Source: Cryobacterium sp. Y82 (GTDB lineage Bacteria; Actinomycetota; Actinomycetes; Actinomycetales; Microbacteriaceae). From it: 64,000 bases of DNA. The notes beneath the pieces were generated by a model. That model saw only the letters and a list, made by a program, of their open reading frames with translations, was not told the origin of the DNA and made no database searches. Numbering within the stretch: the first letter of the stretch is position 1; each line of letters opens with the position of its first letter. Positions 53,946 to 62,424 of this stretch are shown here, in pieces. The DNA lies in the NCBI RefSeq assembly GCF_002929495.1, contig NZ_PJJJ01000034.1, positions 186,001 to 250,000 of the forward strand, written 5' to 3'. Made by a program: the position numbers and the translations under genes.

Positions 53946-55190
53946 ATGTCGAAACACCGAAAACTGCAACGAGGGCGAGGTCCCATCCCACAAGGGACGC
54001 TCCTGGCAATTGCCGTAGCCACCCTGCTGTTCATCGTCGGAGTCCCGAGCCCAGCCCTCGCCGCCGAAGCCGGGGTAATAGTAGCCCCAGCCGAAGCGAT
54101 TCAAGCGCCGGTCGCCGAGGTCGACGTGCCACTCTCTGACGTCGTCGTGACTAACGCGACCGCGGTAATCCAGGACAGCGATAAAGTGGCAGTGACGTTC
54201 GACTACGCGCTAACCGGCCGGAACCCAGCAGGTGTCCTATTACTGTGCAGCAACGAATGCGAGATAAATCTCGGCGAATTCAACGTAACCGGCCCGGGTT
54301 CTGTGAACGAAACGTTCAGCCTCCCCCAGGGCACGCATGTCATCAGCTGGAACTCATCGTTCGACGGTGCCGGGTCGGACCAATTCCGTTCCTCGGGCGT
54401 GATCGGCACCGTTACCGTCTTAGAGTCGATGAACGGTGTCAATGTGAACTCTTCCGAAGTAACAGGCGGGGTGGAGGAGGTCTGCGTCACCCTCCAGGCG
54501 CACGTTTCATCAGCGGTTAACGCAGCAGATCTTGACATTCGGATCAACGATGTGACTGCCGACACGTTCGCCTATGAGTTTGGGACCGACGAGTTCAACT
54601 ACCAGAACTGTCTTCCCGCAGGACTCGGCGAAGCTCGCGTCACTGTTCAGGCGTCCTATTACCAAGGCAATGGCGCGGGTGGCCTCCTCACTCAACATTT
54701 GATTGACGAGACTGTAACGGTAACGGCGGCCTCTGTTCTGCCGACGACGCCCGCGATCGAGACTCCAACCCCGACGACGCCCGCGGAGCCTTCGCTCGCT
54801 GAGGTCGGCAACCCGTCGATCGCGCTTTCGATCAACTCTGTCGTGGCGGGCGGAAATCTTAGGGTCACCGGCGCCGGTTTCGCTGCTGGGGAGGCCTATA
54901 CCATCTGGCTCCACTCAACGCCGGTGCAGCTGGCGTCCGGGTCCGCGAACGCTGACGGCACCGTAAGTCAGGTCGTTTCGATCCCCGCAGGCACGGCGGC
55001 AGGTGGGCATCGCATCGAGATCCGCGGTACCACGACCGGCCCGGTCTTCTCTAATCTGACGATCCCGCATACTTTGGCCGAAACGGGCGCCGAAATTGGG
55101 TGGCTCGGCGGGCTGTCCGGTGCGCTGCTTCTTGCCGGTGCCGCTGCCACGGTGATCGGCACCCGCCGCCGCTCAGCGCAGACAGCGTAG
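53946..55190 (+). CDS. Secreted surface protein with LAETG sorting signal
   Basis: 414 residues from the ATG at 53946. Signal peptide with basic N-terminus MSKHRKLQRGRGPIPQG and core LLAIAVATLLFIVGVPSPAL. The middle contains beta-rich domains with cysteine pairs (LLCSNECEINL; VCVTLQAH...YQNCLPAG). A C-terminal stalk domain (VTGAGFAAGEAYTIWLHST ... PAGTAAGGHRIEIRG) resembles that before the anchor in the giant protein. The anchor is TLAETGAEIGWLGGL, hydrophobic span, RRRSAQ. LAETG is a good class E sortase motif. Anchored cell-surface protein; ligand unknown. Confidence 0.85.
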   Translation: MSKHRKLQRGRGPIPQGTLLAIAVATLLFIVGVPSPALAAEAGVIVAPAEAIQAPVAEVDVPLSDVVVTNATAVIQDSDKVAVTFDYALTGRNPAGVLLLCSNECEINLGEFNVTGPGSVNETFSLPQGTHVISWNSSFDGAGSDQFRSSGVIGTVTVLESMNGVNVNSSEVTGGVEEVCVTLQAHVSSAVNAADLDIRINDVTADTFAYEFGTDEFNYQNCLPAGLGEARVTVQASYYQGNGAGGLLTQHLIDETVTVTAASVLPTTPAIETPTPTTPAEPSLAEVGNPSIALSINSVVAGGNLRVTGAGFAAGEAYTIWLHSTPVQLASGSANADGTVSQVVSIPAGTAAGGHRIEIRGTTTGPVFSNLTIPHTLAETGAEIGWLGGLSGALLLAGAAATVIGTRRRSAQTA

Positions 55191-55442
55191 CGCGCTGAAG
55201 CCTTTGCGCGTCTAACTTGTCACAGACTCGGACGTGAGCGAGATGCTGCAGGACTTGGGGCAATACGGCTCCAGGTTCGCACGCGAGCTCGGCCTCGCCA
55301 TCTCCAGTGCGCAACTCCAGAAGTTCGGTGCTTCAGAGGCGCTGGAGACGGTGCGGGAGTTAGCACGAGCGCACACGCCGCACGCTTTGGCGGAACCAAC
55401 ATTGCACGATACGGTCCTACGGTTCAGTCAAAACCATCCTGG

Positions 55443-56006
55443 ATGGTCGAGCCCTCGGGACATCACACCCAAGGACGTCTGTTGGCGCAGCTTTTTGTGC
55501 ACCCGCAGCGAGAGGTCACCGTGAGTGAGCTTGCTCGCTTGGCTGAAGCCACCTTGCCCACTGCCCTCAGGGATGTCGATCGTCTCGTAGAGGGTGAGTA
55601 TCTGACCGAACGCCGCGTGGGACGCAACCGCATGATCCGTGCCGACGAGGAGCATCCGCTCTACGCAGCCCTGAAGCAGATAGTCACCTACGGATATGGC
55701 CCGACTGTCGTCTCACCCGATCTGCTGTGCGGTCTGCCCGGTATCGATGCTGCCTACATTTACGGTTCGTGGGCCGCTCGCCTGGACGGCGAGCCGGGGG
55801 CCGATCCGAACGACATTGACCTGCTTGTCGTCGGAGACGTGGAACCAAGCCAGTTTTACCCGACAGCACTCGAGGCGACGAAAATGCTGGGTCGCGAGGT
55901 CAGCATCAACGTGATCTCACCGAACCGATAGCAGCGCGCTGACGACGGATTTATCAGAACGGTGCTGGCTCGGCCACTCGTACAGCTCGATTTGCGGGCA
56001 TCGTGA
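55443..56006 (+). pseudogene. Winged-helix plus MNT nucleotidyltransferase protein, C-terminus cut by an in-frame stop
   Basis: N-terminal HTH (GRLLAQLFVHPQREVTVSEL, LPTALRDVDRLVEGEYLTER) and a minimal nucleotidyltransferase fold with IYGSWAARLDGEPGADPNDI and DLLVVG. This is the arrangement of MNT-type antitoxin-like regulators. The frame stops at TAG 55929-55931 (NVISPNR*), but translation beyond it gives QRADDGFIRTVLARPLVQLD and a TGA at 56004, which matches the usual family C-terminus, where a tryptophan (TGG) commonly stands at this place. It therefore looks like a recent nonsense mutation. A possible upstream frame (55234-55524) overlaps the start and was not accepted as a gene. Confidence 0.7.
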
Positions 56007-56068
56007 TTGCGCGCTGGCAGTAGGGACGAGCCGGAGTTGACGATCTCATCGCTCGTGATCGCAACAGG
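56003..56068 (+). pseudogene. Remnant of a HEPN-like partner gene
   Basis: A GTG at 56003 overlaps the original TGA (56004-56006). The frame reads VIARWQ, a TAG at 56021, then GRAGVDDLIARDR, which resembles the N-terminus of the small helical partners of MNT regulators (RW..GRA.ID.LLA). The rest is absent; the tyrosine recombinase occupies the other strand from 56118. A decayed remnant, recognised only from this short match. Confidence 0.45.
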
Positions 56069-56117
56069 ACTGCCGTCAACCTTCTTCACGATGGCTTTCA
56101 GTTCAAGCGGATGCTCA

Positions 56118-57046
56118 CTACGCGGGCCCGGTTCCTCCGGCGATGTACGCGCTCACCAGGTGCGCGGCGTGCCGGTCCAGGTTTTGCCGGCCTCGGTCAT
56201 AACGCGTCGTGATTCGTGGGTCGCTGTGTCGGGCAAATATTTGTGCATCGCGAAGTGGTGCTTCGGCGTCGAGCGCGGCCGTGATGGCGGCGTGCCGCAT
56301 CGTGTGCGGGTGGGTTCCGGCGGGGAGGCCGGCTCGTTTGACGAGGATCTTGCAGCGGCCGTACGCGCCGCGCCGGTTTTGTGTCTTGCCGCTTTTGGTG
56401 AGTACGACGGGGCTGGTGGTTCGGTCGCCGGCGGCTGTGAGGAGGGCGCGCAGAACCGGCTCCGGTAGCGGCATTGTCGCGTCCTTGTTACCTTTACCCG
56501 TGAGTCGGAGCACGCGGTGCCCGCGAACCTCGTCCTGGAAGTCTTGGATCTGCACATTGCAGGCCTCGGTCACGCGCAGGCCCAGTAGTCCCATGAGTGC
56601 AAATAGTGCGCCGTCGCTCGGGGAAGACGCCGACGCGACTTGTAAGAGCTTGCCGAGTTGAAACCGGTCGAGGCCGAGCGCGCGCGTCTCGTCATAGGTC
56701 ACCTTCGGCATCCGCAAGAATACGGTCGGGTCTTTCACGACGTAACCGTCGGCCTGGGCGATGCGGTAGAAGCCGCACAGCGTGCTGAGCTTGCCGTGCA
56801 CCGTCGCGGCGCAGTTGCCCCGCACGTCTTCGAGGTGCCGCGCGTAGAGCTCCAGGTGCACCCGCTGCGCGTCCAGCGGCGGCAACCCGTTCGCCGAGCA
56901 CCACTCGAAGAAGAACCGTAAGTCGCTGGTGTACTTTACTTGTATCGGGTGTCGCCCCGGTACCGCACCAGAAAACCCAGAGCGGCCATTTCCTCGATCG
57001 TCATATTGGGCGAAAACGTGGGCGCGATGGCTGCAGGTTTTTCCAT
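56118..57046 (-). pseudogene. Tyrosine recombinase (integrase) with 5-bp frameshift duplication
   Basis: Reading from the ATG at 57046 gives MEKPAAIAPTFSPNMTIEEM ... RYRGDTRYK and then a stop; the continuation KYTSDLRFFFEWCSANGL is one frame away. At the junction (about 56935-56945, minus strand) AAGTA is directly duplicated (ACAAGTAAAGTACACC). Removing one copy restores one frame of about 305 residues. The C-terminal catalytic domain is complete: R in LLGLRVTEACN, HTMRHAAITAAL, RHSDPRITTRYDR with the Tyr nucleophile. It is XerC/D-like, probably of a mobile element. A shorter protein from a later start might still be made. Confidence 0.8.
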
Positions 57047-57152
57047 GGTGAGTCCAATGTCGAGTTGGAGCTGAATTCGGTAGCCTGGCACCCCGCCGAT
57101 CCATCGGGCGGGGCGCTGTCGTACCGTGCGTGCGACTCTACGCGGCACCACC

Positions 57153-57194
57153 GACACCAAAAAATGCCCTCATCCATCAGGACAGGGGGCGTGA
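57153..57194. repeat. Direct repeat bracketing the AbiE operon, left copy
   Basis: GACACCAAAAAATGCCCTCA followed by TCCATCAGGACAGGGGGCG. It matches 58970-59010 closely (about 35 of 41 positions). It lies upstream of the recombinase start; the right copy is fused to a recombinase fragment. The gap 57047-57395 otherwise contains the abiEi promoter. Confidence 0.75.
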
Positions 57195-57344
57195 GGTCTC
57201 CGTCGCAATAGGCGGTCCGAGCGGAATCAGAGCGGATGCCGCAGCTCCGACCATGCCGCCGCCACCCGCTGGTCGAGGTGCGAGGTACGAGCGAACGAAG
57301 CCCCGTCGACTCCCTTCACCAGGACACCGGCACAGTTCGAAGCC

Positions 57345-57372
57345 AAAACCATACCGAAAATGGTATAGTTTT
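57345..57372 (+). promoter_or_regulatory. Inverted-repeat operator candidate upstream of abiEi
   Basis: AAAACCATACC and GGTATAGTTTT (10 of 11 pairs) are separated by GAAAAT, 24 bases before the AbiEi start, in the AT-richest stretch of the region. AbiEi antitoxins bind inverted repeats in their promoter and repress it, so this is the likely operator/promoter. Confidence 0.65.
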
Positions 57373-57395
57373 GACATGTTTTGAGAGGATGTGAG

Positions 57396-57947
57396 ATGAG
57401 CGTCCAAGACCGCCTGTGGGACATTGCCATCGAGCAGTATGGCTACGTGACGACGCGCGATGCCAAGACCATCGGGGCTGGCGCGATCGACTTGACCAAG
57501 TTGGCCCATCGCGGGCAACTCGCTCGTGTAGCGCACGGCGTCTACCGATTTGATCAACTCCCGGTCACCGCTCGTGATGAATTCATGCTCGCGGTGCTCT
57601 GGACAGGGTTCCCAGGGGCCGCGTTGAGTCACGACACGGCTCTCGCCGCCTATGACCTATGCGACATTAATCCCAACAAGATCCACCTGATCGTCCCCAA
57701 AGAAAGCCGGATACGGCGCCAAGGCGGAGACGACTACGTTCTGCATCGCGACGACCTCGCTCCGGACCAGATCGGCTGGTGGGAGGGCATCCGCACGGTC
57801 ACCGTTCCCACGGCTATCGAGCAGGGGATTCACAGCGGCGTTCCCAGGCGACTTCTGGACCAAGCGATTAGCAGCGCCCGTGCTGCCGGCCGCATCACGG
57901 ACGCACAGCACTCCCGGCTGGTCCGAGCATTAGAGGAGCGAGCATGA
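57396..57947 (+). CDS. abiEi: AbiEi-family antitoxin (type IV toxin-antitoxin)
   Basis: 183 residues from the ATG at 57396. The N-terminus is the AbiEi winged-helix domain (QYGYVTTRDAKTIGAGAIDL, LARVAHGVYRF), and the rest has HDTALAAYDLCDINPNKIHL and IRTVTVPTAIEQGIHSGVP. It would repress its own promoter and neutralise AbiEii. Its stop overlaps the abiEii ATG by four bases. The operon sits between recombinase pieces and imperfect direct repeats, as expected of mobile defence cargo. Confidence 0.88.
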   Translation: MSVQDRLWDIAIEQYGYVTTRDAKTIGAGAIDLTKLAHRGQLARVAHGVYRFDQLPVTARDEFMLAVLWTGFPGAALSHDTALAAYDLCDINPNKIHLIVPKESRIRRQGGDDYVLHRDDLAPDQIGWWEGIRTVTVPTAIEQGIHSGVPRRLLDQAISSARAAGRITDAQHSRLVRALEERA

Positions 57948-58747
57948 CTGTGAATTCGTTGAATGATCTTCCAGACAAGGACAGACGACCCTCAAGCGCG
58001 GCGGTCCTCAACCGGTGGGTTCAGGATGCCCAGAAACTTGCCGGTGGAACCGGCGACAGAACCGGATGGATTCTCGCGTCCACGATCGTAGTGGCCGCAC
58101 TCCAACGAGCGCTGGGCCCTGATGGTGATCCGCTATTCCTCCTTAAAGGAGGCGTATATCTGGAACATAAGCTGGGCCTGGCCAGCCGAGCAACGAAGGA
58201 CGTGGACACCCTCTTCCGTGGGGAGCTCGACCAATTTCTCCACGCGCTCGATAGCGCCTTGGCTGAACCGTGGGGTGACATCGCCCTCACCCGTTCCGAC
58301 GTGTCAGTCATCGAGATCGCCTCGCGACGTGTCAAGCCTCGGCGATTCCACATTGTTCTCAGCCTCAAGGGTGTGACGTGGCGCCGCATTCAAGTCGAAG
58401 TGGCCTTCCCCGAGGGCGCTATCGCGGACGTGGCTGAGCGTTTTCCTGCCCCGCGGCTGGAGTGCTTTGGTGTCCACCCGGCGACAGAACTGGCCGGTAT
58501 CACGCTCGCCTACCAAGTGGCACAGAAGTTACATGCCTGCTCTGATCCGCATCAGCCCCCAACGTTTCGTAACAATCGAGTGCGTGACATCGTTGATTTA
58601 CTCCTCATCCGCGACACGTTCTATACACCGCCGACAGATTTGAAACCGCTGAGAGACGCGGCCGAGGACGTTTTTTCCGCCCGAGCAACCGAGGCCGCAG
58701 ACCTCGGACTTTCCCCCCAGGATGTGGCCACCTCTCATCGTGAGTAA
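57944..58747 (+). CDS. abiEii: AbiEii nucleotidyltransferase toxin
   Basis: 267 residues. The nucleotidyltransferase motif is present: FLLKGGVYLEHKLGLASRAT followed by KDVDTLF, giving the GG and the D-x-D metal ligands. Further AbiEii blocks are YQVAQKLHAC (conserved lysine) and VRDIVDLLLI. AbiEii enzymes inhibit growth by NTP transfer, and related proteins modify tRNA. With AbiEi it forms a type IV toxin-antitoxin / abortive infection pair. The active-site residues look intact, so the pair may be functional. Confidence 0.88.
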   Translation: MTVNSLNDLPDKDRRPSSAAVLNRWVQDAQKLAGGTGDRTGWILASTIVVAALQRALGPDGDPLFLLKGGVYLEHKLGLASRATKDVDTLFRGELDQFLHALDSALAEPWGDIALTRSDVSVIEIASRRVKPRRFHIVLSLKGVTWRRIQVEVAFPEGAIADVAERFPAPRLECFGVHPATELAGITLAYQVAQKLHACSDPHQPPTFRNNRVRDIVDLLLIRDTFYTPPTDLKPLRDAAEDVFSARATEAADLGLSPQDVATSHRE

Positions 58748-58862
58748 TCCGCTCTGGAAGGACGAGTACGAACACCCCGCCATGGAGGTGGGAATTAGCT
58801 TGTCATTGGACGAGGCCGTCTTCCACGTGAACCAGTGGGTGGCGCAGATCCGGGCGAGCTAA
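58740..58862 (+). CDS. Possible 40-residue ORF behind abiEii
   Basis: A GTG at 58740 overlaps the abiEii stop by eight bases and opens a frame of 40 codons reading VSNPLWKDEYEHPAMEVGIS and LSLDEAVFHVNQWVAQIRAS. The mixed composition resembles real protein and not a shadow frame. It could be a small third gene or the truncated start of one cut off by the repeat/recombinase fragment that follows. Not recognised. Confidence 0.35.
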   Translation: MSNPLWKDEYEHPAMEVGISLSLDEAVFHVNQWVAQIRAS

Positions 58863-58883
58863 CTGACCGGCAAAGTCATGACT

Positions 58884-58969
58884 GTATTTGTACATCGCGC
58901 AGTGGTGCGCCGGCGTCGAGCGCGGCCGTGATGCGTGCCGCATCGGGTGCGGGTGAGTTCCGGCGGGGA
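58884..58969 (-). pseudogene. Fragment of a second tyrosine recombinase
   Basis: On the minus strand the segment corresponds to the C-terminal catalytic region of the recombinase at 56118 (PAGTHPH.MRHA and ITAALDA.APLRD), with a small deletion that shifts the frame. The direct repeat follows directly. The DNA is clearly homologous to 56240-56330. The remaining 59011-59320 gap holds a CTGGTCGAGCGAAGCCGAGA motif and no gene. Confidence 0.75.
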
Positions 58970-59010
58970 GACACCAAGAAAACGCCCTCATCCACCAGGA
59001 CGCGGGGTGA
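58970..59010. repeat. Direct repeat bracketing the AbiE operon, right copy
   Basis: GACACCAAGAAAACGCCCTC then ATCCACCAGGACGCGGGG, matching 57153-57194 in the same orientation. Together they enclose the abiEi-abiEii genes. Confidence 0.75.
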
Positions 59011-59320
59011 TTTATCAGTCACTCTGGGCGAGACTGACGGATTCCAAGACCTCCCGCAGACGGCGCGCTTGCCCCCAGCGTCGCCCCACCAACCTCCGCT
59101 GGTCGAGCGAAGCCGAGACCGCCATCGCCCAACGCGACCTGACTGCGAAACCCACCCACCCCGCCGATCGAGACCCGCCCCGAGAAACCAAAGAACCGCA
59201 ACCTGATCCTTCATCTCGCCCAAACAGACTCGGATCCGCACCACGAAAGCCCCATTCACCGATCAGCCGTCCCAGACACAACCCCTACCCAAGCCCCTGT
59301 AGTGCCACTACCCTCGCCCC

Positions 59321-60091
59321 ATGACGGATGCCCAGTTCGGCAAACACGTACAGCGCAACCGCAGCAAAGGCGACCCGCCTCGCTGCGACGAGTGCGAGCT
59401 GCCCCTCGAGGAGATCACCCACGGTTACGTCTACGAGTGGGCCTGCGCGAATGACCTCTGCGCCAAACGTTTCCAACGTACCTATGCGGAGCCCACTGAT
59501 CCCGAGCTGCTCATAATCATGGGCCGGCCCCAGTGCTACCGCTGCCTGCAGCCTCGCCGCGTGACGCGTTGGGGCCCGGTTCTGCGATTCGAGTGCGCCG
59601 ACCCGCGGTGCAATGAGCTGGTGTGGTTGATCAATGCCAAGTCCAGGCAGGCCAACAAGACGCGGTCCGAGGCCGGAATCATGCGGCTTCCGCGCGCGCA
59701 GGATCCCGTTGAGCCCGAGGTCATACCCGCGCCGCTCACGTTGGTGCCGCCAATGTCCCAGGTGGAGCCGACCGTGCGCCGCCGGGGGTCGCCCATCGCA
59801 CTTGCATGCCGTCTTCCCGCTCGACCCGTCCACGAGCTGAGCCTCGGCTGTCGCGACCTGAAAGCGGATGCCGCAGTGCCGGCCACACGCCGACTGGTTC
59901 CAAATCGACGCGTCGAGTCCTGCCCACGCTGGTCGGGGCGGGAGGCGGGAGGCGGGAAGAGCGTTGAGCCCCCTCGAAGAGATTTGTCGACGCTCTTTGA
60001 AAAGTGGTCCGTTGGTGCTCTTCGAAAAGTAGGCCACTGTTGTGTGTCTATTCTGTGGTGTTTTCTGGTCTGGCGGAAGGCAGGGTGGTGA
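59321..60091 (+). CDS. Double zinc-ribbon protein with 3' end inside IS21
   Basis: The first ~110 residues repeat the pattern of the 53469 protein: CDEC ... CANDLC and CYRC ... CADPRC, two zinc ribbons. After about residue 115 comes a Pro/Arg-rich tail. The frame crosses the left IS21 end at 59985 and stops at 60091 within IS DNA, so the last ~35 residues are IS-derived. The natural stop is lost or the tail is not native. Not a known enzyme. Confidence 0.6.
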   Translation: MTDAQFGKHVQRNRSKGDPPRCDECELPLEEITHGYVYEWACANDLCAKRFQRTYAEPTDPELLIIMGRPQCYRCLQPRRVTRWGPVLRFECADPRCNELVWLINAKSRQANKTRSEAGIMRLPRAQDPVEPEVIPAPLTLVPPMSQVEPTVRRRGSPIALACRLPARPVHELSLGCRDLKADAAVPATRRLVPNRRVESCPRWSGREAGGGKSVEPPRRDLSTLFEKWSVGALRKVGHCCVSILWCFLVWRKAGW

Positions 60092-60830
60092 TGCCGCTGT
60101 CTTTGAGTCGGTAGCTGGCGCCTTTGAGGGAGATGACGTCGGCGTGGTGAACGATGCGGTCGATCATGGCTGCTGCGACGACTTGGTCGCCGAAGACGTC
60201 GCCCCAGCGGGCGAAGGGTAAGTTGCTGGTCAGGATCAGCGAGGCGTGTTCGTAGCGGGATGACACGAGTTGGAAGAACAGGTTCGCGGCGTCTTGTTCG
60301 AACGGGATGTAGCCGACTTCGTCCACGATGAGGAGTCCGTAACGGCGCAGGCGCACGATCTCCTCCGCTAACCGGCCGCGCTCGTGGGCGTATTGAAGGC
60401 GCGCGACCCATTCGATGGCGGTGCCGAACAGGACCCGGTGTCCGGCGTGGGCAGCTTTGATACCTAAACCGATCGCGAGGTGTGTTTTGCCGGTGCCGGG
60501 AGGTCCGAGCAGGACGATATTGCGGGCTTATTCGAGGAAGAGACCACCGCCGAGGTGGATGATCTGGTCTCGTTTCAACGAGGGTTGGTGGTCGAAGATG
60601 AAGTCGTCGAGAGTCTTCCGGGAGGGAAACCCGGCCGCGCGGATGCGCAGCTGCGCGCCGGACGCATCGCGGGCAGCGACTTCACGGTCGAGGACCGCGG
60701 CCAGGTATTCCTCGTGGGACCAGCTCGATTCGCGGGCTTGATCGGCGAGGCGAGCGGCAGCGTCACGAATGCGCGGCGCTTTGAGGGCGCGGGAGAGGAA
60801 ATCGATCTGCTTACTCGTGTCCGAACTCAT
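60048..60830 (-). pseudogene. istB: IstB-like ATPase with in-frame nonsense codon
   Basis: The full frame of about 260 codons from ATG 60830 would give IstB, the AAA+ helper of IS21 transposition. A TAA at 60528-60530 stops it after GGLFLE, exactly before ARNIVLLGPPGTGKTHLAIG (Walker A). Downstream the frame continues unbroken with RYGLLIVDEVGYIPFEQDA (Walker B) to the end. The change is most simply GAA to TAA. The ATG overlaps the istA stop (TGATG). Confidence 0.88.
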
Positions 60831-62052
60831 CAAGCGACCTCCGCATCGGGATCGAAACTGACGTCGAACGCGGTGTCGTAATCGGCCAGGTCCCGTTCCA
60901 ACGACTCCGACGTGTCGGCCGGCGTCGGCGTCTGAAACCGGGCCCGCAACGCTTTCGCCGCGATGACATGCTCCGGGTCCGTGATGGTGGCGGCGGACCC
61001 AAGGCGCGCTGGTGGGTGGCGATGATCTGCCCGCTCAGCCGGACCGTCACTCGGGTCAAATCGGCATGGACGTCAACCATCCGCCCAATCGCGGCAGGAT
61101 CGACCGAGTAGTCGTTGCCGAACACGCGAACGTAGTAGTCCCGCGGCAGGCGAATCTGCGTGGTGAACCCGACCGGCGGGCGCGGCGGGACGGCCAGCAT
61201 CGCCGCCCGATCCTCGGCAACCCGGTCGAGGGGTCGCGCTTGCAGGGCGCGGACCATACGGGTGTTGGCCGTGGGCAGCCACTGCCGGAGCTGCTCGTTG
61301 AAGTCCGCCACGGAGGTGAAGGTGCGGCCGGGAATGAAGGACGTCTCCAGAAACTGGTTAGCGCGTTCGACAATTCCCTTCGATTCCGGGTCGTAGGGCT
61401 TCAACTGCACGATCTTCGTCGCCAACGCGCCGCAGAACGCAGCGACACCGTCGGCGAGTTTGTTGCGCCGCCCGATACCCGCCTCGTTATCCCAGATCAA
61501 GCGGCGCGGAACCGCGTGAAGTTGTTCGGACAACAGCGACCACATGCCCGCGAGCAGATCCGGCGTCGTCCGCGACGGCAACATCACCGCGGTAATGAAC
61601 CGCGAATACGACGCCACGATCACCAGCACCGGCGGAGAACCGACCCGGCCACCGCCCAACGGAATATCCACCGGCGGGAACCACAGGTCGCATTGCGCCT
61701 GATCACCCGCTCGGTATGTGATCCGGTCTGCGGGGTCCTTCGGAGCGAACTCCGGCTTCAGCTGCGCGATCTTCTTCCGAAACCACGACGACGAACCCGT
61801 CCAGCCCACACGCTCAGCCACCACCGTCGCCGGCATCGACGGAGTCGCTTTCAACAGCCGCCGCACGTCATCTTCAAAACCGTCGAACGCCGACGGACTC
61901 GGACCTCGACGATACTGCGGAGGCCCGGCAGACTGAACCGCTCGAGTGACCGTTACCCGAGACAATCCCAACTGCTTTGCAATCGCCCGCACCGACAAGC
62001 CCTCACTGACGTGAAGATGCCCAATCTCTGCCCAATCCTGCACTGTAATCAC
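60830..62052 (-). pseudogene. istA: IstA transposase, frameshifted near its C-terminus
   Basis: N-terminal HTH (IGHLHVSEGLSVRAIAKQLG) and the DDE catalytic core: AQCDLWFPPVD, LIWDNEAGIG, SKGIVERANQFLE. After IIATHQRALG the frame becomes nonsense, and the original reading TITDPEHVIAAKALRARFQT resumes one base away near 60990-61003, ending at the TGA that overlaps istB. The core is intact but the C-terminus is altered. Confidence 0.85.
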
Positions 62053-62122
62053 CCATCCAATCGTGGTGGGTGGTCTACTTTTCGAAGAGCGAAACTGGTC
62101 TACTTTTCAACGAGCGCTGACA

Positions 62123-62257
62123 AGATTACCAACGATTACGTCTTCGACTGGGCCTGCCTGAAGGACCAAACGCTTGCACACCACGTTCGCCGAGTTCAAC
62201 GAGTGTCGCGACACGCTGAAGAGGATTGCCACAGGCAGAAACAAAAAAAGACATCCC
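62123..62257 (+). pseudogene. Interrupted third double zinc-ribbon paralogue
   Basis: Directly after the IS the sequence reads ITNDYVFDWACLKD, close to EITHGYVYEWACANDL of the 59321 protein; before the IS (59966-59984) one frame reads SPLEEI. Joined, this is a paralogous gene split by the IS at AGATT. Its later part looks frameshifted (TFAEFNECRDTLKRIATGRN in another frame). The 3' boundary is uncertain. Confidence 0.55.
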
Positions 62258-62380
62258 TGTCATGTGGTGAATATTGGCTTCCAAGGGAGCCGGGGCGGTG
62301 CGCCTGAAGGCCAGCCCTTGCAAGCATGAATCGTGTCGTTCAGAGCCATAGTTGGCGTGGTTGAGAGCCACCTGCAAGGC

Positions 62381-62415
62381 TCCTTCCACCACGTGAGGGC
62401 CACGTGGTGGAAGGA
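62381..62415 (+). promoter_or_regulatory. Perfect 15-bp hairpin before the second istA
   Basis: TCCTTCCACCACGTG, five bases, CACGTGGTGGAAGGA. It ends ten bases before the ATG at 62425 and includes the likely ribosome-binding GGAAGGAG, so the stem could hide the start site or serve as an operator. Upstream, 62258-62380 contains GTTCAGAGCCATAGTTGG and GTTGAGAGCCACCTGCAAGG as likely end repeats. The left end of this IS may be the TGTCATG at 62258. Confidence 0.55.
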
Positions 62416-62424
62416 GTACCGATA

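Larger units (their letters stand above)
59985..62122 (-). mobile_element. IS21-family insertion sequence (complete, inactive)
   Basis: 2138 bp. Ends start TGTC and carry two copies each of a CTCTTCGAAAAGTAG-like repeat (59985-60037 and 62070-62122, inverted), typical of IS21. A 5-bp target duplication AGATT is intact on both sides (59980-59984 and 62123-62127). It carries istA and istB on the minus strand, and both are broken. Confidence 0.93.

Noticed and set aside
55234..55524. Open frame of 96 codons upstream of and overlapping the HTH-MNT gene
   Set aside because: It overlaps the well-supported HTH start by 82 bases in another frame. The end (CWRSFLCTRSERSP) is clearly the HTH gene read out of frame; the first part is not recognisable.
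55929..56023. Programmed TAG readthrough or recoding in the MNT/HEPN remnant
   Set aside because: No recoding signal or special tRNA is visible, and the second gene is truncated anyway, so decay is simpler.
59140..59320. Short frames between the recombinase fragment and the zinc-ribbon gene
   Set aside because: Arg/Pro-rich, with no ribosome site and no similarity; it contains only a CTGGTCGAGCGAAGCCGAGA motif of the type common between genes in this family of bacteria.
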